DNA from: AC-49 sp963766605
GTDB taxonomy: Bacteria > Actinomycetota > Thermoleophilia > Solirubrobacterales > Solirubrobacteraceae
Length of the DNA: 64,000 nucleotides
Assembly (NCBI GenBank): GCA_963766605.1
Contig: CAVYAT010000004.1
Location: 62,001-126,000, forward strand
Reading direction: 5' to 3'
The notes beneath the pieces are model-generated. The model was not told the DNA's origin. It worked only from the letters and a program-made list of their open reading frames with translations, and did not search any database. Shown here one piece after another: positions 8,658-16,457 of the stretch. A program made the position numbers and the translations under genes. Numbering within the stretch: position 1 is the stretch's first letter; every line of letters starts with the position of its first letter.

Positions 8658-9716
8658 ATGACACCCCACTCCCATGATGTCCTCGTCGTCGGCGGCGGGG
8701 TGATCGGCCTGTCAATCGCGTGGCGCGCGGCGCAGCGCGGCCTCGACGTGCTCGTTCTCGAGCGTGACGGCGAGCACGATCGCCCGACCGGCGCGTCGCA
8801 CGTCGCCGCCGGGATGCTGGCGCCGGTCGCGGAGGCCGACCCGTCCGAGCGCGAGGTGCTCGGGCTGGGACTGCGCGGCGCGGCGCTGTGGCCCGGTTTC
8901 GCCGCGACGCTGAGCGAGGCGTCGGGGATCGACATCGGCTATCGCCGGTGCGGCACGCTGCTCGTCGCGCACGACGCCGACAGCGCCGCGGCCGTCGAGC
9001 GCGAGCGCGCGCTGCGCGAGGCGATGGGTCTCAGCGCGCCGCGGCTGCTGGGCAGCGAGGCACGTCGCCTCGAGGGCGCGCTGGCGCCGGGTGTGCGCCT
9101 CGCGCTCGATCTCGCCGACGACCACGCCGTCGACCCGCGCGGGGTGGTGCGCGCGCTGCGCGCCGCGCTCGGCGACCGGGTGCGCTTCGGCGCCGGGGTT
9201 GCCGCGCTCGCGTCGGGTGAGGTCACGCTCGACGGCGGCGAGACCATGACCGCCGAACGGATCGTCGTCGCCGCCGGCGCATGGTCGGGCGCGCTGGCCG
9301 GCGTGCCGGTGCGCCCGGTCAAGGGTCAGCTCCTGCGCCTGCGCGATCCTGCCGGGGCGGGGCTCGTCGACCGTGTCCTTCGCTTCGAGGGCGGCTACCT
9401 CGTCCCGCGCGCGGACGGGCGCTACGTGCTCGGCGCGACGACCGAGGAGCGCGGCTTCGACACCGCGATCACGGCCGGCGGCGCCTACGAGCTGCTGCGC
9501 GACGCCGCGCTCGTCGTCCCTGGCGTGCTGGAGCTCGAGATCGAGGAGATGATCGCCGGGTTGCGGCCCGGAACGCCTGACAACGCGCCGCTGATCGGTC
9601 CCCACGAGGAGCTCGACGGCGTGCTGCTGGCGACCGGCCACCATCGCGGCGGCGTGCTGATGGCGCCGGCGACGGCCGAGCTCGTCGTCGGCGCGCTGGC
9701 GGGGGTGGCAGCGTGA
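8658..9716 (+). CDS. thiO: Glycine oxidase
   Basis: A 352-residue FAD-dependent amine oxidase (DAO family). The dinucleotide loop VVGGGVIGLSIAWRAAQRG is near residue 10, SHVAAGMLAPVAEAD follows, and the C-terminal FAD segment reads GLRPGTPDNAPLIGPHEELD with the HHRGGVLMAPATAELV end typical of ThiO. It oxidises glycine to the dehydroglycine used for the thiazole ring. I chose ATG 8658 (MTPHSHDVLVV) because the riboswitch ends in its Shine-Dalgarno sequence; an upstream in-frame ATG at 8622 lies inside the riboswitch and is unlikely. Its stop overlaps the thiS GTG. Confidence 0.94.
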   Translation: MTPHSHDVLVVGGGVIGLSIAWRAAQRGLDVLVLERDGEHDRPTGASHVAAGMLAPVAEADPSEREVLGLGLRGAALWPGFAATLSEASGIDIGYRRCGTLLVAHDADSAAAVERERALREAMGLSAPRLLGSEARRLEGALAPGVRLALDLADDHAVDPRGVVRALRAALGDRVRFGAGVAALASGEVTLDGGETMTAERIVVAAGAWSGALAGVPVRPVKGQLLRLRDPAGAGLVDRVLRFEGGYLVPRADGRYVLGATTEERGFDTAITAGGAYELLRDAALVVPGVLELEIEEMIAGLRPGTPDNAPLIGPHEELDGVLLATGHHRGGVLMAPATAELVVGALAGVAA

Positions 9717-9919
9717 TCGTCCTCAACGGCGAGCCGCTGGGCGACTGCGACGGGGCGACGGTCGCCGACCTCGTCGGGCGGGCGGGCCTTGACCCCGACG
9801 CGGCCCGCGGCGTCGCGGTCGCCGTCGACGCCGAAGTGATCCCGCGCGGCGAATGGCCGACCAGGACCGTCGCCGCCGGCGCGACGGTCGAGATCCTGAC
9901 GGCGATGCAGGGCGGATGA
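9713..9919 (+). CDS. thiS: Sulfur carrier protein ThiS
   Basis: A 68-residue ubiquitin-fold sulfur carrier. It begins MIVLNGEPLGDCDGATVADLV and ends TVEILTAMQGG, with the C-terminal Gly-Gly that is adenylated and converted to a thiocarboxylate donating sulfur to the thiazole. GTG start at 9713 overlaps the thiO stop, and the stop overlaps the thiG ATG (ATGA), so thiO, thiS and thiG form one tightly coupled transcript under the riboswitch. Confidence 0.95.
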   Translation: MIVLNGEPLGDCDGATVADLVGRAGLDPDAARGVAVAVDAEVIPRGEWPTRTVAAGATVEILTAMQGG

Positions 9920-10728
9920 GCGACACGTTCACGATCGCCGGGCGTGACCTGCGGTCGCGTCTGATCCTCGGCACCGGCGGCTTCGCGCGGCTGGAGACGC
10001 TGGCCGAGGCGATCCGCGTGTCGGAGACGGAGCTCGTGACCGTCGCGCTGCGGCGGATCGACCCGCAGATGCGCGGCTCACTCGTCGACGTACTCGCCGA
10101 GTGCGGCGTATCGCTGCTGCCCAACACCGCCGGCTGCTACACGGCGCGCGACGCTGTTCTGACCGCGCAGATGGCGCGCGAGGCGTTTGCGACGGACTGG
10201 GTCAAGCTCGAGGTGATCGGCGACGAGCGCACGCTGCTGCCCGACGCGCCGGAGCTGCTCGTCGCCGCCGAGCAGCTGGTCGACGATGGCTTCGTCGTGC
10301 TCCCGTACACGACCGACGATCCCGTGCTCGCGCGGCGCCTCGAGGACGTCGGCTGCGCGGCGGTCATGCCGCTCGGATCGCCGATCGGCAGCGGAATGGG
10401 GATCCGCAATCCGTACAACCTGACGCTGATCCGCGAGCAGACGAAGCTGCCGGTGATCCTCGACGCGGGCGTCGGCACGGCGTCCGACGCGGCGCTGGCG
10501 ATGGAGCTCGGCTGCGACGCCGTGCTGTGTGCGAGCGCGATCTCGCGCGCGGCCGATCCGGTCGCCATGGCGGCGGCGATCGCGGGCGGCGTGCGCGCCG
10601 GGCGCCTTGCATTGCGCGCCGGGCGGATCGCGCAGCGCACGTACGCGCAGGCGTCGACGCCCGATGAGGGGCGCCCGGAGTTCGTCCACCCGTCGGACCC
10701 GGCGTCGCCGATCGGCCCGCGGCCGTGA
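9916..10728 (+). CDS. thiG: Thiazole synthase
   Basis: A 270-residue TIM-barrel enzyme that assembles the thiazole phosphate ring from deoxyxylulose phosphate, dehydroglycine and ThiS thiocarboxylate. Visible motifs are RLILGTGGFARLETLAEAI, VTVALRRIDPQ, LLPNTAGCYTARDAV, VKLEVIGDERTLLPD (with the Schiff-base lysine), VMPLGSPIGSGMGIRNP and VILDAGVGTASDAALAMELG. The ATG at 9916 overlaps the thiS stop. The C-terminal 25 residues (EGRPEFVHPSDPASPIG) are extra and polar. Immediately downstream a SnoaL-like gene overlaps by GTGA. Confidence 0.95.
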   Translation: MSDTFTIAGRDLRSRLILGTGGFARLETLAEAIRVSETELVTVALRRIDPQMRGSLVDVLAECGVSLLPNTAGCYTARDAVLTAQMAREAFATDWVKLEVIGDERTLLPDAPELLVAAEQLVDDGFVVLPYTTDDPVLARRLEDVGCAAVMPLGSPIGSGMGIRNPYNLTLIREQTKLPVILDAGVGTASDAALAMELGCDAVLCASAISRAADPVAMAAAIAGGVRAGRLALRAGRIAQRTYAQASTPDEGRPEFVHPSDPASPIGPRP

Positions 10729-11216
10729 AGGGGGCCCACGAGGCGCTGCTCGACGCGTTTCAGGTCGCGCTGGTCGGGCGCGACCGCCCGCGGCTGCACG
10801 AGGTCTGTGCGCCCGACCTGCACTACGAGGACCCGCTGTGCGCACAGCCGCTGGCCGGTCCCGACGAGCTCGCCGACCATGTCGCGCGGCTGTGGCATGC
10901 ATTCCCCGACGCGCGCATCGAGCGCCTCGGCGAGCGCCTCGGAGACGGGCGCTTCGTGTCGGCGCCGATCCGGCTCGTCGGCACCCACGCCGGCGACCTC
11001 GGTGGCATCCCGGCCAGCGGCCGCCCGCTGGCCGTCGACGCGGTCCTGATCTGCGAGCTCGACCCGCCCGGCGAGCGGCTGTGGCGCGTGCGCCCGTTCT
11101 TCGACGTCTACAGCGCCGCCGTGCAGATCGGTGTGCTGCCCGAACACGGCACGCTCGGCGAGCGCGCCTTGATGATGGTTCGTGGCTTCGGCCTGCGGGT
11201 CCGCCGCGGACCGTGA
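10725..11216 (+). CDS. SnoaL/NTF2-like fold protein
   Basis: A 163-residue protein of the SnoaL-like or NTF2 fold: helical start HEALLDAFQVALVGRDRPRL, then HEVCAPDLHYEDPL, GPDELADHVARLWHAFPDARIE and the sheet-forming C-terminal half ending WRVRPFFDVYSAAVQIG. Such proteins are small cyclases, isomerases or ligand-binding proteins. It starts at GTG 10725 inside the thiG stop, so it is translated from the thiO-thiS-thiG transcript; whether it has a role in thiamine synthesis is not shown by the sequence. No signal peptide. Confidence 0.75.
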   Translation: MKGAHEALLDAFQVALVGRDRPRLHEVCAPDLHYEDPLCAQPLAGPDELADHVARLWHAFPDARIERLGERLGDGRFVSAPIRLVGTHAGDLGGIPASGRPLAVDAVLICELDPPGERLWRVRPFFDVYSAAVQIGVLPEHGTLGERALMMVRGFGLRVRRGP

Positions 11217-11237
11217 CCCACCTTTGAACGGCTGGTC

Positions 11238-11651
11238 CTACGACGCGGTGACGACGATCTTCCCGGTCATCCCCTGGTGGATCGTGCACTCGTAGGTGAT
11301 CGTGCCCGCCTTCGTCAACTTCTGGCTGTACGTCTGCCCCTGCCCGAAGTCGCTGGATTTGAACGTCGCGCCGGATTCGGCGGTGACGTTGTGATCGGTG
11401 TTGTCCATGTTGGTCCACACGACCGTCTGCCCGACCTTCGCGTTGATCGTGCCGGGCTGGAAGGAGATGTTCTTCAGCGCCACGGGGACGCTGGCAGCTC
11501 CGGATGCGGCGGTGGCCGCATTGGTCGCCCCCGCAGCGGGGTAGCGGCCGCCGGCTCGGGCGGCGCTGGAGGTCGAGGTCGAGCTCGAGGAGCCGCAGCC
11601 GCTGGCGACCAGGGCCGCGGCGAGAACGAACAGGATCAGTGCGCGTCGCAT
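11238..11651 (-). CDS. Secreted cupredoxin (plastocyanin-like) lipoprotein
   Basis: A 137-residue exported copper-binding protein. The N-terminus is a lipoprotein signal peptide (ILFVLAAALVASGCGSS, with lipobox VASGC), followed by a Ser/Thr/Ala-rich linker of about 30 residues. The cupredoxin domain has ISFQPGTINAKVGQTVVWTN, the first copper ligand in NTDHNVT, and the Cys-His-Met ligand loop CTIHQGMTGKIVV. It is probably anchored to the outer face of the membrane and carries electrons or copper. The adjacent genes give no clue to a redox partner. It stands alone between convergent and same-strand genes. Confidence 0.9.
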   Translation of the reverse strand: MRRALILFVLAAALVASGCGSSSSTSTSSAARAGGRYPAAGATNAATAASGAASVPVALKNISFQPGTINAKVGQTVVWTNMDNTDHNVTAESGATFKSSDFGQGQTYSQKLTKAGTITYECTIHQGMTGKIVVTAS

Positions 11652-11677
11652 CTACTGCGTGAGGACGCCGGCCGGGC

Positions 11678-12349
11678 TCACTCCTTCCCCACGAGGAGGT
11701 CGACGACGAGCGGGCGATGGTCAGACAACCGACCGCCGTCGAGGATCTGGGTCGTCACCTGCGCGCGGGAGTCGCTGGTCAGGACGTGGTCGACGCCGTC
11801 GCCTCCGGCGTAGGTGAAGGCGGGCGCGGTCGGTATGGCGACGTTGAAGTCGCCTCCGAGGATCGCCGGATGTCCGGCCGCCCACGCCCCGACGTGCCAG
11901 GCGGCGAGCTCGATGTCGGCCTGGGCGCGGGCGTCGGAATGGGCCTGCGCGTGGAGGTTGGCGACCCACAGGCCGGCCTGCGGTAGGTGGACGGCGTGGA
12001 CGACGCGACGTTCGGGACGCCAGCGCAGCACCGCCTCGCGGTGCTCGGCGATTTCGAGGCCGCGGGCCAGGATCGTGTTGGCGCCGCCGCCGTTTGACTT
12101 GATCAGGTCGGGGCGGCGGTCGGCGACCGCCCGGCGCAACCGCAGCAGGGCGTTGCGCGACGTCAGCGCCGTGCGCTGCTGCGCGGCGGCCGCGGCGGCC
12201 AGCTGCGGCGGCCACCACGGCGGGACCTCCTGCAGTAGGGCGACGTCCCAGTCCCAGCCGGCGATCGCCGCCGCGAACTCGTCGCGCAGCGAGCGCGGCG
12301 CGTCGGGCACCGATCGGCCGTGAAAGAGGTTCCAGGTCAGGACGCGCAC
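11678..12349 (-). CDS. Endonuclease/exonuclease/phosphatase-family protein
   Basis: A 223-residue member of the DNase I-like metallo-phosphoesterase superfamily. The fold's signature residues are visible: VLTWNLFHGR at the N-terminus (metal-binding Asn), VALLQEVPP (catalytic Glu), VANLHAQAHSD (His region), AILGGDFNVAIP (Asp-Asn) and LSDHRPLVVDL (catalytic Asp-His) at the end. No signal peptide, so probably cytoplasmic. Substrate could be nucleic acid, a phospholipid or another phosphodiester. The GTG start at 12349 lies only eight bases from the divergent argF ATG, so the two promoters must overlap the opposite genes. Confidence 0.85.
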   Translation of the reverse strand: MRVLTWNLFHGRSVPDAPRSLRDEFAAAIAGWDWDVALLQEVPPWWPPQLAAAAAAQQRTALTSRNALLRLRRAVADRRPDLIKSNGGGANTILARGLEIAEHREAVLRWRPERRVVHAVHLPQAGLWVANLHAQAHSDARAQADIELAAWHVGAWAAGHPAILGGDFNVAIPTAPAFTYAGGDGVDHVLTSDSRAQVTTQILDGGRLSDHRPLVVDLLVGKE

Positions 12350-12357
12350 CGGGCCCT

Positions 12358-13245
12358 ATGCTCTCGCGCCTGACCCGTCATCTGCTCACCGGTGAGGAAT
12401 TGGCACGCGACGAGCTGCTCGCGCTGATCGAACGCGCCGTCGAGCTCAAGGCGGCGCCGCTGTCGTCGCGCGTGCTGGCGCAGCGCACCATCGCGCTGAT
12501 CTTCGAGAAGCCGTCGACGCGCACGCGGACGTCGTTCGAGGCCGGGATCGTCGAGCTCGGTGGCCACCCGATGGTCGTGCGACCGGGCGAGATGCAGCTG
12601 TCGCGAGGCGAGTCGCTACGCGACACCGCGCTCGTCCTGAGCCGCCACGTCGCCGCGATCGGTGTGCGTTCGCACGACGACGCGGAGCTGGCCGAGCTGG
12701 CGCGCTGGAGCGACGTGCCGGTGATCAACATGCTCACCGCCGGCCACCATCCGTGCCAGGCGCTGGCCGACCTGCTGACTCTGCGCGAGCGCTTCGGCGC
12801 GCTGGACGGCGTGAAGCTCGCCTACGTCGGCGACGGCAACAACGTCGCACGGTCGCTGGCGATTCTCGGGGCGGTGGCCGGCGTCGAGGTCGCGATCGCC
12901 TCGCCCGAGGGGTACGCGCTGGAGCCGGTCGCCGGGGCGGCGCTGACGACCGACCCGGCGGTCGCCGTGGCCGGCGCGAACGCCGTGTACACCGACGTCT
13001 GGGTGTCGATGGGCGACGAGCAGACGGCCGACGAGCGTCGCGCGGCGCTGGCGGCATACCGCGTCGACGACGCGCTGCTGGACAAGGCGGCGCCAGGGGC
13101 GATCGCGATGCACGACCTGCCGGCCCACCCCGGCGAGGAGATCACGGCCGAGGTCATGTACGGCGAGCGTGAGGCGATCTGGGACCAGGCCGAGAATCGC
13201 CGCCACGCGCAGAAGGCGCTGCTGGAGTTCCTGCTGACGCAGTAG
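12358..13245 (+). CDS. argF: Ornithine carbamoyltransferase
   Basis: A 295-residue carbamoyltransferase. Carbamoyl-phosphate binding is shown by FEKPSTRTRTSFE and by HPCQALADLLTL; ornithine loop residues appear in DVWVSMGDEQ. The usual HCLP motif near the C-terminus reads HDLPAHPGEEIT, with aspartate in place of the conserved cysteine. The chain is slightly shorter than the typical 305-315 residues. It should convert ornithine and carbamoyl phosphate to citrulline in arginine synthesis, but no other arg gene is in the window. The ATG follows the divergent nuclease-family gene by eight bases with no Shine-Dalgarno sequence. Confidence 0.9.
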   Translation: MLSRLTRHLLTGEELARDELLALIERAVELKAAPLSSRVLAQRTIALIFEKPSTRTRTSFEAGIVELGGHPMVVRPGEMQLSRGESLRDTALVLSRHVAAIGVRSHDDAELAELARWSDVPVINMLTAGHHPCQALADLLTLRERFGALDGVKLAYVGDGNNVARSLAILGAVAGVEVAIASPEGYALEPVAGAALTTDPAVAVAGANAVYTDVWVSMGDEQTADERRAALAAYRVDDALLDKAAPGAIAMHDLPAHPGEEITAEVMYGEREAIWDQAENRRHAQKALLEFLLTQ

Positions 13246-13248
13246 CCT
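13243..13248 (+). promoter_or_regulatory. Candidate -10 hexamer, leaderless start of the 13258 gene
   Basis: TAGCCT ends nine bases before the ATG at 13258 and overlaps the argF stop codon; no Shine-Dalgarno sequence precedes the ATG. It fits the TAnnnT pattern seen before several other starts in the window. Confidence 0.35.
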
Positions 13249-13257
13249 CAGGTTCCT

Positions 13258-13731
13258 ATGAGCCCTTCGCTTCCCCGCGGCACCGAGGAGCAGGTGCGAG
13301 AGCGCCTGGAGTCGCTGCGCGACCTGGCGCTGCTGCCCGCCCGACTGATCCAGGAGACGCTCGACGACGCCGTTGCCCGCGGGCGCATGACGCGCGAGGA
13401 CGCGACCGAGCTGGCGACGAAGCTGGTCGACGTTGGCCGCCGCCAGACCGGCCAGCTGATCGACGAGCTCGAGGGCGCGATGCGTGCCCGGTCGGGCGAC
13501 GACATCAAGGCCCGCCTCGTCCGGGAGCTCGAACGCGTGCGCCAGGCGCTCGGGCTCGGCCCGACGTTCCCCATCACCGGCTACGACGACATGACCGCCG
13601 CCCAGGTCACCGAGCGCCTGCCGTCGCTGACGCCGCCCCAGCTTCGCAAGGTTCGCGACCACGAGACCCGCCACCAGGGCCGCAAGACGATCCTCCAGGC
13701 GATCGCCAAGCAGCTCAACCTCGAGGGGTAG
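13258..13731 (+). CDS. Helical protein of unknown function, phasin-like N-terminus
   Basis: A 157-residue, mostly helical protein. The first 100 residues are amphipathic helices (VRERLESLRDLALLPARLIQ, LATKLVDVGRRQTGQLIDEL) resembling phasin or granule-associated helices. The C-terminal 50 residues (ITGYDDMTAAQVTERLPSL, LRKVRDHETRHQGRKTIL) form a compact helical module that I associate with actinobacterial proteins of this type. It may bind lipid or polymer surfaces or act as a coiled-coil scaffold; function is unproven. It starts 12 bases after argF and ends 7 bases before the RNA methyltransferase gene. Confidence 0.7.
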   Translation: MSPSLPRGTEEQVRERLESLRDLALLPARLIQETLDDAVARGRMTREDATELATKLVDVGRRQTGQLIDELEGAMRARSGDDIKARLVRELERVRQALGLGPTFPITGYDDMTAAQVTERLPSLTPPQLRKVRDHETRHQGRKTILQAIAKQLNLEG

Positions 13732-13738
13732 GGCGGCG

Positions 13739-15103
13739 GTGGAGTCCTCGGCCGCTGCCGCGGCGCGCCCGCAGCGCGGCGACGAGCTCGACCTGCGCGT
13801 CGACTCGCTGGCGTTCGGCGGCAATGGCGTCGCGCGGACCGATGGCGGCTACGTCGTGTTCGTGGCGGGCGCGATCCCCGGCGACCGCGTGCGCGCCGAG
13901 GTGACCAAGCGCAACCGCCGCTACGCCGAGGCGCGGACCGTCGAGCTGCTCGAGCCGGGACCGGACCGGATCGATCCGGTCGCCGATCATCCCGGGGCGC
14001 CGTGGCAGGTCCTCGCCTACGAGCGCCAGATCGAGATCAAGGCCCAGCAGGTCGACGACGCGTTGCGGCGCATCGGCCATCTCGACGGGTACGAGCTCGA
14101 GGAGATCGTCCCGGCGGTCGAGCAGTGGCGCTATCGCAACAAGCTCGAGTACTCGTTCGGGACCGGCGGCGACGGCGAGCTGGTGTGCGGCTTCCACGCG
14201 CCCGGATCCTGGGAGCGGATCGAGCCGATGACCGACTGCCGCCTCGCGTCGGAGGCCGGCAACGCGGCGCGCGAGTCGGTCCTCGCGTGGGCTCGGGCGC
14301 AGGGGCTGGGTGCGTACGACAGGCGCTCGTCGACCGGTCTGCTGCGCAACCTCGTCGTGCGTGAGGGTCGCCGGACGGGACAGATCGGGATTCGGCTCGT
14401 CACGTCCGACGGCACGCTCGATACCGACTCGCTGACCGCCGCGGTCGCGTGCGACAGCCTGGCATGGACCCGGATCGCCGGCGTCGCCGAGGTGACGAGC
14501 GGCGGCGACACGCAGCTGCTGGCCGGGACGGAGACGATCCTCGAGGAGCTCTCGGGGCTGATGTTCGCGATCTCGCCCGAGGCGTTCTTTCAGACCAACA
14601 CCGAGATGGCGGAGCGCCTGTACGCGATCGCCGGCGATTACGCGGCGCTGGCCGGCTGGGAGCGCGTGTACGACCTCTACAGCGGGATCGGCACGATCGG
14701 ACTGACGCTGGCCGGCCGGGCGGGCGAGGTGTGGGCGCTGGAGATCGTCGAGCCGGCGGTCGCCGACGCGATCGCCAACGCGCGGCGCAACGGGATCGGC
14801 AACGTGCACCACTTCGCCGGCGACGTGCGCGTCGCGCTGCGCGAGCTTTCCGAGCGCGCCGGCCGCCCCGATCTGCTGGTCGTCGACCCGCCGCGGGCCG
14901 GGCTGTCGCAGAAGGTCGTGCGGCGGATCATCGAGACCTCGCCACCGCGGATCGTCTACGTGTCGTGCAATCCGACGACGCTTGCGCCCAACGCGGCGCA
15001 GCTGGTCGAGGCCGGGTACGTGCTGCGCCGCGTGCGGCCGGTCGACATGTTCCCCCAGACGCCGCACATCGAGTGCGTGGCGTTGCTGGAACGGGGAGCG
15101 TAG
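13739..15103 (+). CDS. TrmA/RumA-family RNA (uracil-5-)methyltransferase
   Basis: A 454-residue class I SAM-dependent RNA methyltransferase. An N-terminal TRAM-type beta barrel (LDLRVDSLAFGGNGVARTDG) is followed by the methyltransferase core: FFQTNTEMAERLY, VYDLYSGIGTIGLTLAGRAG (SAM loop), LLVVDPPRAGL, the nucleophilic cysteine in IVYVSCNPTTLAPN and the catalytic glutamate in TPHIECVALLER. The segment that holds three iron-sulfur cysteines in RumA reads HPGAPWQVLAYERQ, without cysteines. It should methylate C5 of a uridine in 23S rRNA or tRNA, probably without the 4Fe-4S cluster. GTG start at 13739. Confidence 0.92.
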   Translation: MESSAAAAARPQRGDELDLRVDSLAFGGNGVARTDGGYVVFVAGAIPGDRVRAEVTKRNRRYAEARTVELLEPGPDRIDPVADHPGAPWQVLAYERQIEIKAQQVDDALRRIGHLDGYELEEIVPAVEQWRYRNKLEYSFGTGGDGELVCGFHAPGSWERIEPMTDCRLASEAGNAARESVLAWARAQGLGAYDRRSSTGLLRNLVVREGRRTGQIGIRLVTSDGTLDTDSLTAAVACDSLAWTRIAGVAEVTSGGDTQLLAGTETILEELSGLMFAISPEAFFQTNTEMAERLYAIAGDYAALAGWERVYDLYSGIGTIGLTLAGRAGEVWALEIVEPAVADAIANARRNGIGNVHHFAGDVRVALRELSERAGRPDLLVVDPPRAGLSQKVVRRIIETSPPRIVYVSCNPTTLAPNAAQLVEAGYVLRRVRPVDMFPQTPHIECVALLERGA

Positions 15104-15106
15104 GGT
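15101..15106 (+). promoter_or_regulatory. Candidate -10 hexamer, leaderless start of the 15114 gene
   Basis: TAGGGT overlaps the stop codon of the RNA methyltransferase and lies seven bases before the ATG at 15114. No Shine-Dalgarno is present, so transcription from here would give an essentially leaderless mRNA. Confidence 0.35.
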
Positions 15107-15113
15107 CTGCGCC

Positions 15114-15401
15114 ATGGGCTGCTTCGTCATTCTCTTCGCGCTGATCGGGCCGCGCGTCGCGCTCGTCTTCACATGGATCTTCAGCAACGTGATCAGCCGC
15201 GCGATCGACAGCTGGTTCGTTGCGTTCCTGGGCTTCTGCCTGCTGCCATGGACGACGCTGGCCTACGTCTGGATGTGGGACGCGGGCTCCAGCGGCGTGC
15301 ACGGCATCGAGTGGTTCCTCGTCGGCCTCGCGTTCCTCTTCGACCTCGCCTCCTACGGCTTCGGCCGCAACGCCCGCTCCACGCGCGAGCCGGCCGGCTA
15401 G
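15114..15401 (+). CDS. Small membrane protein, unknown function
   Basis: A 95-residue protein with two or three hydrophobic segments: CFVILFALIGPRVALVFTWI at the N-terminus, WFVAFLGFCLLPWTTLAYVW in the middle and IEWFLVGLAFLFDLASYG near the end, followed by a basic tail RNARSTREPAG. It resembles the small two- or three-pass membrane proteins found widely in Actinobacteria, with no known function. It converges on the YceH gene with a four-base overlap of stops (15398-15401). Confidence 0.7.
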   Translation: MGCFVILFALIGPRVALVFTWIFSNVISRAIDSWFVAFLGFCLLPWTTLAYVWMWDAGSSGVHGIEWFLVGLAFLFDLASYGFGRNARSTREPAG

Positions 15402-16051
15402 AGCGCGTCGAGCCGAGCACGTAGCGCGGCGACCTCGGCGGCCAGGGTGGCGACCTGGTCGCGCAGCTTGGCGAGGTCATTGGCCGCCGGGACGGAGACG
15501 GGCGTGGCGACAGGCGTCGGCGCCGGTGTCGCCACGTCCGCCACCGGCGCCGCGACGGCGACCGCCTCGTCGCCGTCGTCGCCCAGCGTGTGCGTGTAGC
15601 GATCCTCCTTCTGGCCCGGCCGGCGCTCGTGGCGAACCGCCAGGCCGCGCCCCATCAGGCGCCCGAGCCCATCGCCGATCGCGTCGAGGTCGGCGAACGC
15701 GTGCAGTCGCTCGGTGCGCTGCTTGAGCTCGCCCGGCGTCTGCTCACCGCGCAGCGCGAGCACGCACAGCAGCGCCATCTCGCCGTCGTCCAGCCCGAGC
15801 TTCTCGTCGACCAGGTGACGGTACTTCGACGCCCGCCCGGCACCGGCCAGGCGCGTCAGGCCACGCGTCCGCAGCTTCGCCAGCGCGACGCGGATCTGCT
15901 CCTCGTCGTAGGCGACGACGGGGTCACGGTTCGTCGTCTGGTTGCAGGCCAGCCGCAGCGCGTTGACCGACAGCGGGTAGGCGTCGGGCGTCGTGCGCTG
16001 CTTCTCGATGAGGCAGCCGACGACGCGGATCTCGGTCGGGGAGAGGTCCAC
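15398..16051 (-). CDS. YceH-family (DUF480) protein
   Basis: A 217-residue YceH/DUF480 protein. The conserved region covers residues 1-150: LSPTEIRVVGCLIEKQRTTP, YPLSVNALRLACNQTTNRDPVV, KYRHLVDEKLGL, ALLCVLALRGEQTPGELKQR and the winged-helix-like remainder. This family has two tandem winged-helix domains and an uncharacterised role. A Val/Ala/Pro-rich linker (residues 165-190) leads to a short C-terminal coiled coil (LAKLRDQVATLAAEVAALRA), which could mediate oligomerisation. Nothing in the neighbourhood suggests a target. Confidence 0.9.
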   Translation of the reverse strand: MDLSPTEIRVVGCLIEKQRTTPDAYPLSVNALRLACNQTTNRDPVVAYDEEQIRVALAKLRTRGLTRLAGAGRASKYRHLVDEKLGLDDGEMALLCVLALRGEQTPGELKQRTERLHAFADLDAIGDGLGRLMGRGLAVRHERRPGQKEDRYTHTLGDDGDEAVAVAAPVADVATPAPTPVATPVSVPAANDLAKLRDQVATLAAEVAALRARLDAL

Positions 16052-16060
16052 CGAGCGCCG

Positions 16061-16423
16061 TCAGCCGTTGGGGATCTCCATCACGAAGCGAACCCGCTCG
16101 GGCCCCTTGAAGCATGAGGCCTTGAGCTGCTGGGCCTCGTCGGGGCGTAGCAGCACGCAGGCGAAGCCGTGGATCGTCAGCTTCGGCTTGGCGTTGGAGC
16201 GCTTGATCTGGGTGCGCCAGAAGCTGTCGGTGACCGTGTCGGCGGTCGCGCACGAGACGCCGGTGACCTTGATCTTGAAGATGCCGAACAGCCCGTGCGG
16301 GTCGGGCGTCAGGAACCGGTTGACGCGGTTCGTCGGCGCGCAGGAGTGGGTGCTCGCGGCCGGGGCGGCGGCCGGCACTGCGAGGACGAGGACGGCGAGC
16401 AGGGCGATGAGTGGGGCACGCAT
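16061..16423 (-). CDS. Secreted small protein, unknown function
   Basis: A 120-residue protein with a clear Sec signal peptide (PLIALLAVLVLAVPAAAPAAS, cleavage expected after AAA or PAA). The mature domain has four or five cysteines (HSCAPTN, VSCATAD, FACVLL, ASCFKG) that could form disulfides, and no recognisable motif. I chose the ATG at 16423 because the signal peptide starts there and a TATGTT hexamer lies six bases upstream; longer frames have no hydrophobic start. It ends nine bases after the YceH start on the same strand. Confidence 0.75.
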   Translation of the reverse strand: MRAPLIALLAVLVLAVPAAAPAASTHSCAPTNRVNRFLTPDPHGLFGIFKIKVTGVSCATADTVTDSFWRTQIKRSNAKPKLTIHGFACVLLRPDEAQQLKASCFKGPERVRFVMEIPNG

Positions 16424-16429
16424 GGCCCG

Positions 16430-16435
16430 AACATA
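16430..16435 (-). promoter_or_regulatory. Candidate -10 hexamer for the secreted protein at 16423
   Basis: On the reverse strand TATGTT lies six bases upstream of the ATG. It faces the plus-strand TAGACT of the oxidoreductase gene, so this 34-base gap seems to hold two back-to-back leaderless promoters. Confidence 0.4.
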
Positions 16436-16444
16436 TCTCACCCC

Positions 16445-16450
16445 TAGACT
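16445..16450 (+). promoter_or_regulatory. Candidate -10 hexamer for the quinone oxidoreductase gene
   Basis: TAGACT ends seven bases before the ATG at 16458, a spacing that places the transcription start at the start codon. No Shine-Dalgarno sequence is present between them. Confidence 0.45.
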
Positions 16451-16457
16451 GCCCGGC

